The translations under genes were made by a program, and so were the position numbers. A DNA stretch of 64,000 bases. It comes from Streptomyces iranensis. GTDB taxonomy: Bacteria; Actinomycetota; Actinomycetes; Streptomycetales; Streptomycetaceae. How positions within the stretch are numbered: the stretch's first letter is position 1; each line of letters starts with the position of its first letter. The stretch covers positions 1 through 64,000 of the forward strand of contig NZ_JAGGLR010000028.1 in the NCBI RefSeq assembly GCF_017874715.1. The letters are read 5' to 3'. This document shows positions 1 to 8,771 of the stretch, piece after piece. The notes under the pieces were generated by a model. That model saw nothing but the letters and a program-made list of their open reading frames with translations, was not told the DNA's origin and did not search any database.

Positions 1-599
1 CCGAGGAATATCGCGAGTACTCCTACGCCATGTCGCACGCGCTCTACATGGCATCCCAGTGGGCCCGGTTCGCCGACCTCGGCGTCCGCTGGACCACGGG
101 CAACGGCCTGATCGGGGAGAAGCCGGGCCTGTCACGGACACTCTTCGGCGGCGCGCCGGGCTTCGTGCGCACTCCGGAAGCGATCGTGCGCGAGCAGCTG
201 AGCGAGTTCTTCCACGGCGGCGGACATGTCGTGGACAGCGAGGTGAAGGGCAACGCCGAGGTCTCCACCCGGGAGACACCGCTGGGCTCGTCCTACGAAG
301 CGCTGGTGACGAATGCCACCGTCGACAAGAATGGAACGCTCAGCGTCCTCGTCGTCAACCGCTCACCTGACGACGACGTCAAGTCCCGGGTTGACCTAGG
401 GGGGTTTCGGCATGCCGACACGGTCGACGTGTCCGTGGTGGCGGGCAGGAGCTACGACGACTTCAACAACGACGAACACCCCGACGCCGTCACGATCAAA
501 AAGTCCCACGCCACGGCGAAGGGCGACTCCCCGACCCTGAACTGGACGTTCCCGGCACACTCGGTCACCCTCCTGCGGTTCCCACCAGAAAGCGACTAA
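1..599 (+). CDS. GH51-type alpha-L-arabinofuranosidase, C-terminal part (5' end outside window)
   Basis: The reading frame is open from the first bases of the window, upstream of the ATG at position 30, so the true start lies outside. The visible 198 or so residues begin in the last part of a catalytic barrel (HALYMASQWARFADLGVRW) and end in a beta-rich module with alternating hydrophobic strands, TLSVLVVNRS and FPAHSVTLLRF, typical of the C-terminal domain of GH51 arabinofuranosidases. The family removes terminal arabinofuranose from arabinan and arabinoxylan. No catalytic residue is inside the window, so the substrate cannot be judged. The glycosidase island 10 kb downstream makes a carbohydrate role coherent. 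Another clan GH-A enzyme with a similar tail is possible. Confidence 0.6.
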   Translation, partial: EEYREYSYAMSHALYMASQWARFADLGVRWTTGNGLIGEKPGLSRTLFGGAPGFVRTPEAIVREQLSEFFHGGGHVVDSEVKGNAEVSTRETPLGSSYEALVTNATVDKNGTLSVLVVNRSPDDDVKSRVDLGGFRHADTVDVSVVAGRSYDDFNNDEHPDAVTIKKSHATAKGDSPTLNWTFPAHSVTLLRFPPESD

Positions 600-609
600 A
601 GGATTTCCC

Positions 610-1077
610 ATGCAGAATCCCTCCATGCTCCCGGCCATCGATTTCACGCAGCACGATTTCGAGTCCGAGGCCCTTGTCGTACGCACGGACCATTCGGACG
701 ACGAAGCATGGCGGGCCGTCGTCGACCTGCTCAATCGGCCCGACCGCAATGGGTTCGAGGTGCACACCTACCTGGTCGACAACCGTGCGTTCACCGGGGC
801 GAGTCCGGATGACGTGCTCTCCGCCGCCGCCGCCGAACCAGCGCTCGAGGTCGTGTTCTTGGCCGATGCCGCCACCATGACGGGCGAGCACACCCTGCTC
901 GCGGTGTCGACCAGAAGCCAGGAGCTGGAGGAGGGAGACATGGAGCTCGCCCGCGAGTTCCGTCTGTTGCCACCGGAAGTCAATTTGATGCACGTGAACC
1001 TGGCCATCGGACATATGGACTTCTGGGAATTCGCGTATAACGCGTCGCTCGCCGCGGATGGCATTCTCCGCCTGTGA
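610..1077 (+). CDS. DUF6924 domain protein
   Basis: This 155-residue protein has no signal peptide or membrane segment and follows the arabinofuranosidase by 10 bases with its own AAAGGA ribosome site. It matches the pattern I recall for the actinobacterial DUF6924 family: an early LVVRTDHSDDEAW segment, a central hydrophobic strand (LEVVFLADAATM), and a C-terminal NLAIGHMDFWEFAYNA block. The function of the family is unknown. The spacing suggests co-transcription with the upstream glycosidase gene, but that may be incidental. Family assignment rests on remembered sequence pattern only. Confidence 0.7.
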   Translation: MQNPSMLPAIDFTQHDFESEALVVRTDHSDDEAWRAVVDLLNRPDRNGFEVHTYLVDNRAFTGASPDDVLSAAAAEPALEVVFLADAATMTGEHTLLAVSTRSQELEEGDMELAREFRLLPPEVNLMHVNLAIGHMDFWEFAYNASLAADGILRL

Positions 1078-1125
1078 TCGCATATCGATATACCACATGC
1101 ACCACATGTACCAATGGAGCAAGGC

Positions 1126-2520
1126 ATGACAGTCGACTCACCGACTCTGCAGAGGGCGGTAGCGGAACTCGAGAGGCTCCTGCCCGCCGATCGGGTCATC
1201 ACCGGGGGTCCCGAGTACGCGACGGGCACCGCGCTGTGGAACGGCGCGGTGGCCTCCAGGCCCGCGATTCTGCTGCGCTGCACATCGACCGCCGAGGTGC
1301 GGGCAGGAGTCCGGACGGCTCGTGAGTTCGGTCTGCCGCTGTCGGTACGGAGTGGAGGCCATGACTGGGCGGGGCGTGCGCTCAGCGACGATGGGCTGAC
1401 GCTGGATCTGACACCGATGTGCTCGGTGCACATCGATGTGGGGGCCCGTCGGGCAACCGTCGCCGGAGGCGCCAGGGCAAACCATGTGCTCGCCGCCGCC
1501 GACCGGTACGGATTGGTCGCCGCCACCGGCACCATCGGCACCGTGGGCATGGCCGGGCTGACCCTGGGCGGTGGATACGGCCCGTTGGGCGGCCGATTCG
1601 GCCTCGCCGCCGACAACTTGACGAGTGCCGAGGTGGTGCTGGCCGACGGGTCCGTCGTGCGGACCGACGACGAGCACGAGCCGGACCTGTTCTGGGCGCT
1701 GCGCGGCGGAGGTGGCAACTTCGGCGTGGTGACGTCCATGGAGATCCGTCTGCACGCGGTGCCCACCGTGGTCACGGGGACGGTGCTGTATTCGCTGCGG
1801 CAGGCCCCGAAGGTCCTCGCCCGGCTGGAGGATGTCCTGTCGGACTGCCCGGACGCGTTGACGGTCCAGACCGGAGTCATCAATGGTCCCCAGGGGAAGC
1901 CCATGGTCACGCTGCGGCCGACCTGGTCCGGCGAGCCGGTCGTCGGCACGGATCCGGCCGGTCCGGTACAGCGGCTGACGCGCCTGGGCACCGCCGCGGT
2001 GGCCGAGTTCGAGACCGGTTCGTTCGCGGCCGCGACAGCCGCACGGGACACGATGTTCCCGGACGGGCGGTACGTCACCATCCGCGCGCGGTCCCTCCCC
2101 CGCCACACCCCTGAGGTGGTGGACGCCCTGGTGCAGGGGGCCAAGGCGATGACGTCGCCCCTGTCGGCCTTCTCCCTGCACCATTTCCACGGAGCGGCCG
2201 CCCGCGTCCCGTGGTCGGACACGGCCTTCGCGTTGCGCAAGCCGCATATGATGGCCGAGGTCATCGCCGTGTGGACACCGGAGAAGGACAGCGGCCGGCA
2301 CGCCGCCTGGGCCGATGCCACCTCGGCGGCGCTGGAGCCGCACGCCTTCGCCGGCGGTTACGCGAACCTGCTGGGGCCCGAGGCCACCGACCAGATCCCC
2401 TACGTCTACGGCGGCAACACCGCCCGGCTGCTCGCGATCAAGGGAACCGTCGACCCGGACGGCGTGTTCCAGGGCATTCCCCTGCCGAAGACGGCGCCCC
2501 AGGCGCTGAGCCACAGGTGA
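1126..2520 (+). CDS. FAD-binding oxidoreductase, berberine-bridge/sugar-oxidase type
   Basis: A 464-residue PCMH-type flavoenzyme. His79 in RSGGHDWAG is the expected site of covalent 8-alpha-histidyl FAD attachment. The second motif, LGGGYGPLGGRFGLAADN, has Ala where bicovalent family members carry Cys, so a single covalent bond is predicted. The BBE domain closes the protein, with YGGN near residue 430 followed by the VDPDGVFQG segment. Family members oxidise sugars, alkaloids or polyketides with O2. An ATG at 1114 is in frame, but a GGAG ribosome site at 1116-1119 sits six bases before the ATG at 1126, so I use 1126. The substrate is unknown; the neighbouring glycosidase makes an oligosaccharide oxidase reasonable. 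Confidence 0.85.
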   Translation: MTVDSPTLQRAVAELERLLPADRVITGGPEYATGTALWNGAVASRPAILLRCTSTAEVRAGVRTAREFGLPLSVRSGGHDWAGRALSDDGLTLDLTPMCSVHIDVGARRATVAGGARANHVLAAADRYGLVAATGTIGTVGMAGLTLGGGYGPLGGRFGLAADNLTSAEVVLADGSVVRTDDEHEPDLFWALRGGGGNFGVVTSMEIRLHAVPTVVTGTVLYSLRQAPKVLARLEDVLSDCPDALTVQTGVINGPQGKPMVTLRPTWSGEPVVGTDPAGPVQRLTRLGTAAVAEFETGSFAAATAARDTMFPDGRYVTIRARSLPRHTPEVVDALVQGAKAMTSPLSAFSLHHFHGAAARVPWSDTAFALRKPHMMAEVIAVWTPEKDSGRHAAWADATSAALEPHAFAGGYANLLGPEATDQIPYVYGGNTARLLAIKGTVDPDGVFQGIPLPKTAPQALSHR

Positions 2521-2557
2521 CATAGGGCCGCGGCCGTGGGTCATATCCATCCAACGT

Positions 2558-2593
2558 ATTGACATATCAATTGAGTGAGATCACTCTCTTCGC
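2558..2593 (+). promoter_or_regulatory. Probable leaderless promoter and operator of the GntR gene
   Basis: TTGACA (2559-2564) is followed after 17 bases by CACTCT (2582-2587), and the GntR ATG at 2594 lies seven bases from the end of that hexamer, so transcription probably begins at the start codon. No ribosome site is visible. Two inverted repeats overlap these elements: ATTGA-CATA-TCAAT (2558-2571) around the -35 and GAGTGA-GA-TCACTC (2573-2586) over the spacer and -10. Both are good candidates for autoregulatory binding by the GntR protein. The promoter reading is inferred from spacing. Confidence 0.5.
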
Positions 2594-3319
2594 ATGGCCG
2601 AACGTGACCTCCCGCTGTACGAGCAGATCCGCCGGGAGCTGGAGGGCAACATCCGGGACGGCCGGTGGCAGCCCGGGACCCGGGTGCCCACCGAGGCCGA
2701 ACTCGGAGAACAGTTCGGCGTCTCGCGGATCACCGTGCAGCGCGCGCTGCGCGAGCTCGTGGACGCCGGGCTGGTCGTCCGGTACCGCAGGCACGGCACG
2801 TTCGTGGCGCAGACCACCGATGAGGAGAATCTGCTCCGCTCCGCGGGCGTGCTGACCAGCGGGCCCGAGGCCCACGGCGACCACCGGGTGATCAGCGCCA
2901 AGGTCCTGCCCGCGGGCGGCGCGGCCCTGCGGCTGTCCGGCCTGGACGACAACGACGCCGTCGTACAGCTCCATCGCCACAAGCTGAGCCCCGACGGCAG
3001 CCGCGTGACCGGCACGGAGCTCGCCGTCCTGCCCTTCCGATTCGCCCCCGACCTGCTCGACCAGGATCTGGTCACCATCACGAGCCATATGTATCTCCGC
3101 GACCGCGGCGTGCCACTGCAACGCTCGCGGCTCTATGTGGAGCCGTACTCCCTGGACGAGGAGCACGCCGAGCTCTTCGGCCTGAAGCCGGGTACCGCGG
3201 TCTTCCGCTGGCTGCGCACTACCTGGGCGGAGAACGACGAGGTGGTCGAACACCTCGAGATGATCCTGCCGACCGACACCTCCCGCTTCTACGTGGAGAC
3301 CTCTCTCCAAGGCCGCTGA
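2594..3319 (+). CDS. GntR/HutC-family transcriptional regulator
   Basis: A 241-residue repressor-type protein. Residues 1-75 form the winged helix, including LYEQIRRELEGNIRDGRWQPG, the recognition region FGVSRITVQRALREL and the wing YRRHGTFV. Residues from about 95 onward resemble the UTRA effector domain of the HutC subgroup (VVQLHRHKLSPDG, FRWLRTTWAENDEVVEH). It lies 131 bases upstream of, and in the same direction as, the ABC transporter operon, and probably controls both that operon and itself. HutC-type effectors are often amines, amino acids or sugar derivatives; the one used here is unknown. Confidence 0.88.
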   Translation: MAERDLPLYEQIRRELEGNIRDGRWQPGTRVPTEAELGEQFGVSRITVQRALRELVDAGLVVRYRRHGTFVAQTTDEENLLRSAGVLTSGPEAHGDHRVISAKVLPAGGAALRLSGLDDNDAVVQLHRHKLSPDGSRVTGTELAVLPFRFAPDLLDQDLVTITSHMYLRDRGVPLQRSRLYVEPYSLDEEHAELFGLKPGTAVFRWLRTTWAENDEVVEHLEMILPTDTSRFYVETSLQGR

Positions 3320-3450
3320 CCCCTGTTCGCCTCCCCGCCGAACCGTTTCCCCGCGTCCCCTCTCCCCCGGCCACCCCTCGTCTCCCCCTCCCCTCCCGCC
3401 TCCTCCGGTCGCGGGAACGGCACTTCCATCCCTCATCGCAGGAGGTAGCC

Positions 3451-4530
3451 ATGCCATCCCCCCGATCAGCCCTGCCCGCCCTGTGTGCCGTGACCAGCGC
3501 CCTCACGCTCACCGTCGCCGTCACCGGCTGCGGCGCCCCCAAACCCTCCGCCGGTGGCGGCAAGGGAGGCGTCCTGGTGGTGGCCGGCTATGGCGGCTCG
3601 TTCGAGACGGCGTTCCGCGACTCGGTCCTGCCCGCGTTCGAGAAGGGCTGCGGCTGCAAGGTCACCTACATCCCCGGCTCCTCCACCGACACCGTCGCCA
3701 AGCTCAAGGCGCAGCGCGCCAATCCGCAGATCGACGTGGCGCTGGTGGACGACGGTCCCCAGGCGCAGGCGCTGGAGGCCGGGCTGCTCGCGTCCATCGA
3801 CACCAAGGTGGTGCCGGTGGACGACGTGGTGAAGATCGCCCGGATGGAGAACGACTCGGGGGTGGGGTTCGGGCTGACGGCCACGGGCATCGCCTACAAC
3901 CCCGAGTGGTTCGAGGATCATGGCATCCCCAAGCCCACCACCTGGGAGGATCTGGCCAACCCCAAGCTGAAGGACAAGGTGGTCCTCCCCTCGATCACCA
4001 ACACCTATGGGGTGGGGCTGCTGGTCGGCGCGTCCAAGGCGAACGGCGGCTCGGAGAGGGACGTCGACCCCGGTCTCACGGCGGTCAAGAAGATCGCCAA
4101 GAACGCGGCGACGTTCGACACCACCGCCGATGTGTCCAACTACTTCCTCCAGGGCCAGGCCGCCGCCTCGGTGTGGGGGGTGTCGCGCACCTCAACGCTG
4201 GCGGAGAAGGACTTCCCGATCGAGTTCGTCTACCCCAAGGACGGTGCGATCGGCCTGGTGACCACGGCGAACGTGGTCAAGAAGGCACCGCATGAGGAAC
4301 TTGCCCAGAAGTTCGTGGCGCATCTGCTGAAGCCGTCCGTCCAGCGGGCGCTCGCCAAGGCGACCTACGACGGCTCGGTGGTCCTGGGCGTCAAGGAGGA
4401 CCCCGCCCTGAAGAACAAGGTCGTCAGCACCGACAAGGTGGACTCCCTGCTGAAGCTCGACTGGAAGACCATCAACAAGAACCGCTCCGCCTGGACCGAC
4501 AAGTGGAACAAGCAGGTGGAGAGCAAGTGA
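3451..4530 (+). CDS. ABC importer substrate-binding lipoprotein, polyamine/Fe type
   Basis: A 359-residue lipoprotein with a short signal peptide and lipobox TVAVTGC giving a lipidated Cys near residue 27. The mature protein belongs to the family 1 extracellular solute-binding proteins of the PotD/AfuA/ThiB kind: it opens with GGVLVVAGYGGSFETAFRDSVLPAFEKG and later shows TGIAYNPEWF and PTTWEDLANPKLKDKVVLP. A strong AGGAGG ribosome site precedes the ATG. It is the first gene of a binding protein, ATPase, permease, permease, oxidoreductase operon. Polyamine, spermidine-like or other small cationic amine uptake is the natural guess because a DadA-like enzyme ends the operon, but the ligand cannot be read from sequence. 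Confidence 0.88.
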   Translation: MPSPRSALPALCAVTSALTLTVAVTGCGAPKPSAGGGKGGVLVVAGYGGSFETAFRDSVLPAFEKGCGCKVTYIPGSSTDTVAKLKAQRANPQIDVALVDDGPQAQALEAGLLASIDTKVVPVDDVVKIARMENDSGVGFGLTATGIAYNPEWFEDHGIPKPTTWEDLANPKLKDKVVLPSITNTYGVGLLVGASKANGGSERDVDPGLTAVKKIAKNAATFDTTADVSNYFLQGQAAASVWGVSRTSTLAEKDFPIEFVYPKDGAIGLVTTANVVKKAPHEELAQKFVAHLLKPSVQRALAKATYDGSVVLGVKEDPALKNKVVSTDKVDSLLKLDWKTINKNRSAWTDKWNKQVESK

Positions 4531-5720
4531 CCGCGGGGACGGACACCGTGGGCAAGGAGACCGTGCCGGCCGGGTCCGATACCGCCACGCGGGCAGGGAG
4601 CACCCGTGGGCGACTGGTCCTCAAGGGGATCCACAAGGCCCTCGGCGGCAAGGAGGTCGTCCGTGGCATCGACCTCACGATGGAGCCCGGGGAGTTCCTC
4701 ACCCTGCTCGGTCCGTCGGGATGCGGCAAGAGCACCACGCTGAACATGGTGGCGGGCCATCTGCTGCCCGACTCCGGCGTGGTGGAGGTGGACGGCCGCG
4801 ACATCACCCGGCTCCCGGCGAACCGGCGCGCCATGGGCATGGTGTTCCAGTCCTACGCCCTCTTCCCCCATATGACGGTGGCGGAGAACATCGCGTTCGG
4901 CCTGCGGATGCGCAAGGTCGGCGCGGCCCGGCGCAGGCGCAGGGCGGCCGAGGCCCTGGAGCTGGTGGGGCTCGACGGCATGGGCGAGCGCTATCCGCGC
5001 CAGCTCTCCGGCGGGCAGCGCCAGCGCACGGCCCTGGCCAGAGCGCTGATCGTGGAGCCCGATCTGCTGCTGCTCGACGAGCCGTTCTCCAACCTCGACG
5101 CCCAGCTCAGAGTGCGTCTGCGCGAGGAGGTCGCCGCCCTCCAGCGCCGGGTGGGCACCACCACGATCCTGGTCACCCACGATCAGGACGAGGCGCTCGC
5201 GGTGTCGGACCGGATCGCGGTGATGGCCGAGGGGGCGATCCATCAGCTGGACGTCCCCGAGACCGTGTATCTGCGCCCGGCCACGGACTTCGTGGCGCAG
5301 TTCGTCGGCGAGGTCAATGTGCTCGACGGGGTCGCGGCGGGGGCGGCCGCCGAAGGGCACCGCTGCTGGATCGGTGACACCCACCTCGTCACGGCGACAC
5401 CGGTGGGCACCGCGCCGGGCGACGGCGAGGCGGTACGGCTCTATGTGCGGCCGGAGGCCGTACGCGTGCTGGCCATACCCGAAGCCGTGTCCGGGAAGGG
5501 TCGCTCGGCGAGCACATCGGCCCATACGGCGGCGGAGCCGGGGCTTCCCGGCACCGTCGAGGCCACCCGTTTCCTCGGCACCCGTGTCCGCTGCGTCGTG
5601 GCCACGGCCGCGGGACGCATCGAGGCCACGCTGCCGTTCGGTTCCGAGGTGCCCGGACTGGGCGAGGAGGTGATCTGCGCATGGCAGCCACAGCACGCGT
5701 CGCTGACGGCACGGCCCTGA
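4527..5720 (+). CDS. ABC importer ATP-binding protein, PotA-like
   Basis: A 397-residue ATPase with Walker A GPSGCGKST (about residues 62-70), Q-loop FQSYALFPH, signature LSGGQRQR, Walker B LLLLDEP and the switch His in VTHDQDEA. Residues after about 240 form a TOBE-type regulatory extension, as in PotA and FbpC. The GTG at 4527 overlaps the stop of the binding-protein gene by GTGA and has GGTGGAG upstream. A GTG at 4503 would extend into the previous gene and has less support. It energises the two permeases that follow. Confidence 0.92.
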   Translation: MTAGTDTVGKETVPAGSDTATRAGSTRGRLVLKGIHKALGGKEVVRGIDLTMEPGEFLTLLGPSGCGKSTTLNMVAGHLLPDSGVVEVDGRDITRLPANRRAMGMVFQSYALFPHMTVAENIAFGLRMRKVGAARRRRRAAEALELVGLDGMGERYPRQLSGGQRQRTALARALIVEPDLLLLDEPFSNLDAQLRVRLREEVAALQRRVGTTTILVTHDQDEALAVSDRIAVMAEGAIHQLDVPETVYLRPATDFVAQFVGEVNVLDGVAAGAAAEGHRCWIGDTHLVTATPVGTAPGDGEAVRLYVRPEAVRVLAIPEAVSGKGRSASTSAHTAAEPGLPGTVEATRFLGTRVRCVVATAAGRIEATLPFGSEVPGLGEEVICAWQPQHASLTARP

Positions 5721-6604
5721 GTCCCGACGGCTCGGCGCCGACGCCGGGGGTTCCCAAGCCGGTCAGGAAGCGCGGCCCGTGGCGCACCGGTCTGCTGCTG
5801 GCCTCCCCCGCCATCGCGGTGCTCGCCCTGCTCTTCATCGCACCGCTGTTCATGCTGGTGTACAACAGCTTCCGCACCCAGGCGGGCGATCCCACGCTGC
5901 ACAACTACACGCGGTTCCTGGGGGACTCCTTCTACCGGGATGTGCTGTGGCACACCCTGTGGATCGGCGCGCTGACCACCCTCGGTTGCCTCGTGGTGGG
6001 CTACCCGTTCGCCGTCTATCTGCGCGGCCGCTCCCCCAGGGCACGCAACTACCTCTCCCTCGTACTGCTGTCGCCACTGCTCATCTCCATGGTGACCAGG
6101 GCGTACGGATGGCTGGTGCTGCTCGGGCCGAAGGGGCCGATCGCGGACGGGTTCCACGCCCTGGGCCTGGACGCGCCGAAGATGCTGTACAACGACACCG
6201 CGGTCGTGGTCGGCATGGTGCATGTGATGCTCGCGTACATGGTGCTGCCGCTGATGGGCAGCCTGGACCGGATCGACCCGGCCCTTGCGCCCGCGGCCAA
6301 GGGCCTGGGGGCGAGCGGCTGGACGTGCTTCTGGCGGATCACGGTCCCGCTGTCCTTGCCGGGGATGCTGGCCGGTTCGCTGATCGTGTTCAGCCTGACC
6401 GTCTCCAGCTTCGTCACCCCGGCGATCCTGGGCGGGCCCACGGTGAAGCTGATGCCGTACTTCGTCTACACCGAGGCGACGTCCAATCTGAACTGGCCGT
6501 ACGCGGCGGCGATCGGCTTCGTCCTGATCGTGGTGACGACGATTCTGACGGCCGTGTACGCCCGGCTGCTGCGCGGGCGTGGTGGCAAGGAGGTGTTCGC
6601 GTGA
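5681..6604 (+). CDS. ABC importer permease, PotB-like
   Basis: A 307-residue inner-membrane permease with about six hydrophobic helices and the cytoplasmic coupling loop AAKGLGASGWTCFWRITVPLSLPG (about residues 205-228), the EAA motif that contacts the ATPase. Its ATG lies 40 bases inside the ATPase gene, preceded by GAGGAGGTG at a spacing of eight bases, so the overlap looks genuine. An alanine and proline-rich cytoplasmic N-terminus of about 30 residues precedes the first helix. It would form the channel together with the next gene. Confidence 0.9.
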   Translation: MAATARVADGTALSPDGSAPTPGVPKPVRKRGPWRTGLLLASPAIAVLALLFIAPLFMLVYNSFRTQAGDPTLHNYTRFLGDSFYRDVLWHTLWIGALTTLGCLVVGYPFAVYLRGRSPRARNYLSLVLLSPLLISMVTRAYGWLVLLGPKGPIADGFHALGLDAPKMLYNDTAVVVGMVHVMLAYMVLPLMGSLDRIDPALAPAAKGLGASGWTCFWRITVPLSLPGMLAGSLIVFSLTVSSFVTPAILGGPTVKLMPYFVYTEATSNLNWPYAAAIGFVLIVVTTILTAVYARLLRGRGGKEVFA

Positions 6605-7479
6605 CCACGGCAACGGAAACTGAAACGGCGACGGCAGCGAGCAAGCCCGCGGGCAAGCCGATCGCCGCGGGCGCGGGCGGCCGCGCGAGGCGCCTGCTCG
6701 GCGCCGCGTTCGCCGCGCTCGTCGGCCTGTTCCTGCTGGCGCCCGTGCTGGTGACCATCGCCTCCTCGCTCACCACGACCAGCTACGTCACCTTCCCGCC
6801 CAAGGGGCTGACCCTGCACTGGTACGCGGAGCTGCTGAACCGCCCCGAGTTCCTGGACTCGTTCCTGCTCAGCATCGGCGTGGCGGCGGGAGCGGCCGTG
6901 GTGTCCACGGCGCTCGGGCTCGCCGCCGGACTGGCCATCCACCGCTATCCGTTTCCGGGGAAGTCGGTGCTGGACAGGCTGTTCTCGAGTGCCTTCGCCG
7001 TGCCGACGATCGTGCTCGGCATCGGGCTGCTCCAGTGGTACGCCCAGCTCGGCATGGCGTCCAGCCCGCTCACCCTGCTGCTGGCGCATCTGGTGCTGAC
7101 CGTCCCGTACACCGTGCGCCTGGTGCTGGCCGGGCTCGCCGGGCTCGACCGGTCGGCGGAGCTGGCCGCCGCCGGGCTGGGTGCGAAGGCACCGCAGGTG
7201 TTCTGGCATGTGACGCTGCCCGCCGTGCGCGGGCCGCTGATCGCGGGGGCGTTCTTCGCCCTGATCACGTCCTTCGACGACCTGACGATCGCGTTGTTCG
7301 TGGTGACCACGGACATGCAGACCCTGCCGGTGCGGATCTTCAACTACCTCCAGTACAACTACGACCCGACCGTGACCGCCGTCGGCACCGTGATGGTGCT
7401 CTTCGCCGCGGTGGCCGTCGTCATCATCGAGCGCGTCGTGGGCGTCGCGCATCTGTTCGGGGCCGACCCCGAGCACTGA
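6601..7479 (+). CDS. ABC importer permease, PotC-like
   Basis: A 292-residue second permease. The GTG at 6601 overlaps the stop of the first permease by four bases (GTGA), giving a coupled heterodimer of channel subunits. About six membrane helices are visible, starting at LLGAAFAALVGLFLLAPVLV, with the EAA loop AAAGLGAKAPQVFWHVTLPAVRG. The N-terminus is a Thr/Glu/Ala-rich stretch likely to be cytoplasmic. The FDDLTIALFV segment after the EAA loop is typical of the PotC/YdcV branch. Confidence 0.9.
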   Translation: MTTATETETATAASKPAGKPIAAGAGGRARRLLGAAFAALVGLFLLAPVLVTIASSLTTTSYVTFPPKGLTLHWYAELLNRPEFLDSFLLSIGVAAGAAVVSTALGLAAGLAIHRYPFPGKSVLDRLFSSAFAVPTIVLGIGLLQWYAQLGMASSPLTLLLAHLVLTVPYTVRLVLAGLAGLDRSAELAAAGLGAKAPQVFWHVTLPAVRGPLIAGAFFALITSFDDLTIALFVVTTDMQTLPVRIFNYLQYNYDPTVTAVGTVMVLFAAVAVVIIERVVGVAHLFGADPEH

Positions 7480-7502
7480 CCTTCGTGCCAAGGAGGATTC
7501 CC

Positions 7503-8660
7503 GTGCGAGTTGTGGTCATCGGAGCCGGAGTGGTGGGCGCGGCGGTGGCGGCGGAGCTGGCCGCGCGTGGCGCCCGGGTCACCGTGCTGGAGGCCGATCA
7601 CCCCGGAGCGGGCACCACCGCGAACTCGTTCGCCTGGATCAACAGCGCGAACAAGGAGCCGGAGCCGTACTTCGCGCTCAACCACGCCGGTATCCGCGCA
7701 CACTACGAGTTGGCCGGGGAAGGGGCGCCGTGGTTCTTTCCCACCGGAAACCTGGAGTGGGCGGTGACGGACCGGCACAAGGAGGTGCTGGCCGGGCGGG
7801 TGGCGCGGCTGAGGGCCAGGGACTACCCGGTGGAGTGGATCACCGCGGAACAGGCCCGGGAGCTGGAGCCGGACCTCGCGCCGGCACCGTCCCACGCCGT
7901 GTTCGCCTTCTTCCCCGAGGAGGCGTACACCCTGCCCGTGCTGCTGCTGTCCCGGCTGCTGGGCGCCGCCAGGGACCGTGGCGCGAGGGTGGTCGGCGGC
8001 GCCAGGGTGACCGCGATCGAACACGGCCCGGCCGGAGCCACGGTGATCTGCGCCGACGGCGGCCGCCACCCGGCGGACACGGTGGTGAGCTGCGCGGGCC
8101 GGTGGACGCAGGGAGTGGCCCAACTGGCCGGTGCGCACGTCCCCATGGCGGACCCGGATCTCGCGGGCTCGGCCACGGTGGGCTTCCTCGCCACCACCGC
8201 ACCGGCGGCCGCGCGGCTGTCGGGCGTGCTGACCGGCCCACGGCTGAACGTCCGCCCGGACGGCGGCGGTCGGCTGCTGCTCCAGGCCCTGGACCTGGAC
8301 GCGACGGCGGACCCCGCCAAGCCGTACGCGCCCGATGGCGAGATCGCCACTGACATGCTGGCCCGCCTGCCCGAGGTGCTGAACGGCGCCGAGGGCACCG
8401 TGGTGGAGAAGGTCCGGGTCGGCCGGCGCGCCATGCCGGGCGACGGCTTCACGGTGGCGGGCTTCCCCGCCACCGACGTTCCGTTCTATGTGGTGGCGAC
8501 CCACAGCGGCATCACCCTGGCCCCGCTGCTCGGCCGCCTGGTCGCGGACGAGCTCTACGGCGATGAGTCCCCCCTGCTGAAGGACTTCCGGCCCGGCCGC
8601 TTCACCTCGGGCGCGGTCCTGCCCCCGCCGCCTCCGGCCCGCCGTCCGGGCGAACAGTGA
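7503..8660 (+). CDS. DadA-like FAD-dependent amine/amino-acid oxidoreductase
   Basis: A 385-residue DAO-type flavoprotein. The N-terminus is an ADP-binding Rossmann motif, VVVIGAGVVGAAVAAELAARGARVTVLEA, followed by GTTANSFAWINSANKEP, the region that usually abuts the flavin and substrate. The C-terminus carries GDGFTVAGFP and HSGITLAPLLGRLVADEL, which close the FAD site. It starts with GTG 23 bases after the permease and has an AAGGAGG ribosome site. As last gene of the importer operon it probably oxidises the imported amine, imino acid or N-methyl compound in the cytoplasm. D-amino-acid dehydrogenase, sarcosine-type and glycine-oxidase-type activities cannot be separated here. Confidence 0.85.
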   Translation: MRVVVIGAGVVGAAVAAELAARGARVTVLEADHPGAGTTANSFAWINSANKEPEPYFALNHAGIRAHYELAGEGAPWFFPTGNLEWAVTDRHKEVLAGRVARLRARDYPVEWITAEQARELEPDLAPAPSHAVFAFFPEEAYTLPVLLLSRLLGAARDRGARVVGGARVTAIEHGPAGATVICADGGRHPADTVVSCAGRWTQGVAQLAGAHVPMADPDLAGSATVGFLATTAPAAARLSGVLTGPRLNVRPDGGGRLLLQALDLDATADPAKPYAPDGEIATDMLARLPEVLNGAEGTVVEKVRVGRRAMPGDGFTVAGFPATDVPFYVVATHSGITLAPLLGRLVADELYGDESPLLKDFRPGRFTSGAVLPPPPPARRPGEQ

Positions 8661-8664
8661 GGCG

Positions 8665-8691
8665 GGCGCCCGGAGCTGTGCTCCGGGCGCC
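8665..8691 (+). terminator. Hairpin terminator after the ABC/DadA operon
   Basis: A perfect 12-base stem (GGCGCCCGGAGC pairing with GCTCCGGGCGCC) with a three-base loop begins four bases after the oxidoreductase stop. It lacks a U-tract, as is common in streptomycetes. It separates the operon from the convergent AraC-type gene. Confidence 0.8.
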
Positions 8692-8711
8692 TCGGATTAT
8701 CACGGGGTCGC

Positions 8712-8738
8712 GGGGTCGCGGGACGGCCCCGCGACCCC
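8712..8738. terminator. Second intergenic hairpin
   Basis: An 11-base perfect stem (GGGGTCGCGGG with CCCGCGACCCC) and five-base loop follow the first hairpin by 20 bases. Lying between convergent genes, it could terminate transcription from either side. Confidence 0.6.
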
Positions 8739-8771
8739 CGGGGCCGGGGTTCCTGGCCCGTTCCGTGCGGC

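Noticed and set aside
768..2321. A 517-codon minus-strand frame across the flavin oxidase gene
   Set aside because: Ser/Pro/Arg/Thr-rich shadow translation without recognisable motifs; the plus strand has covalent-flavin and BBE motifs.
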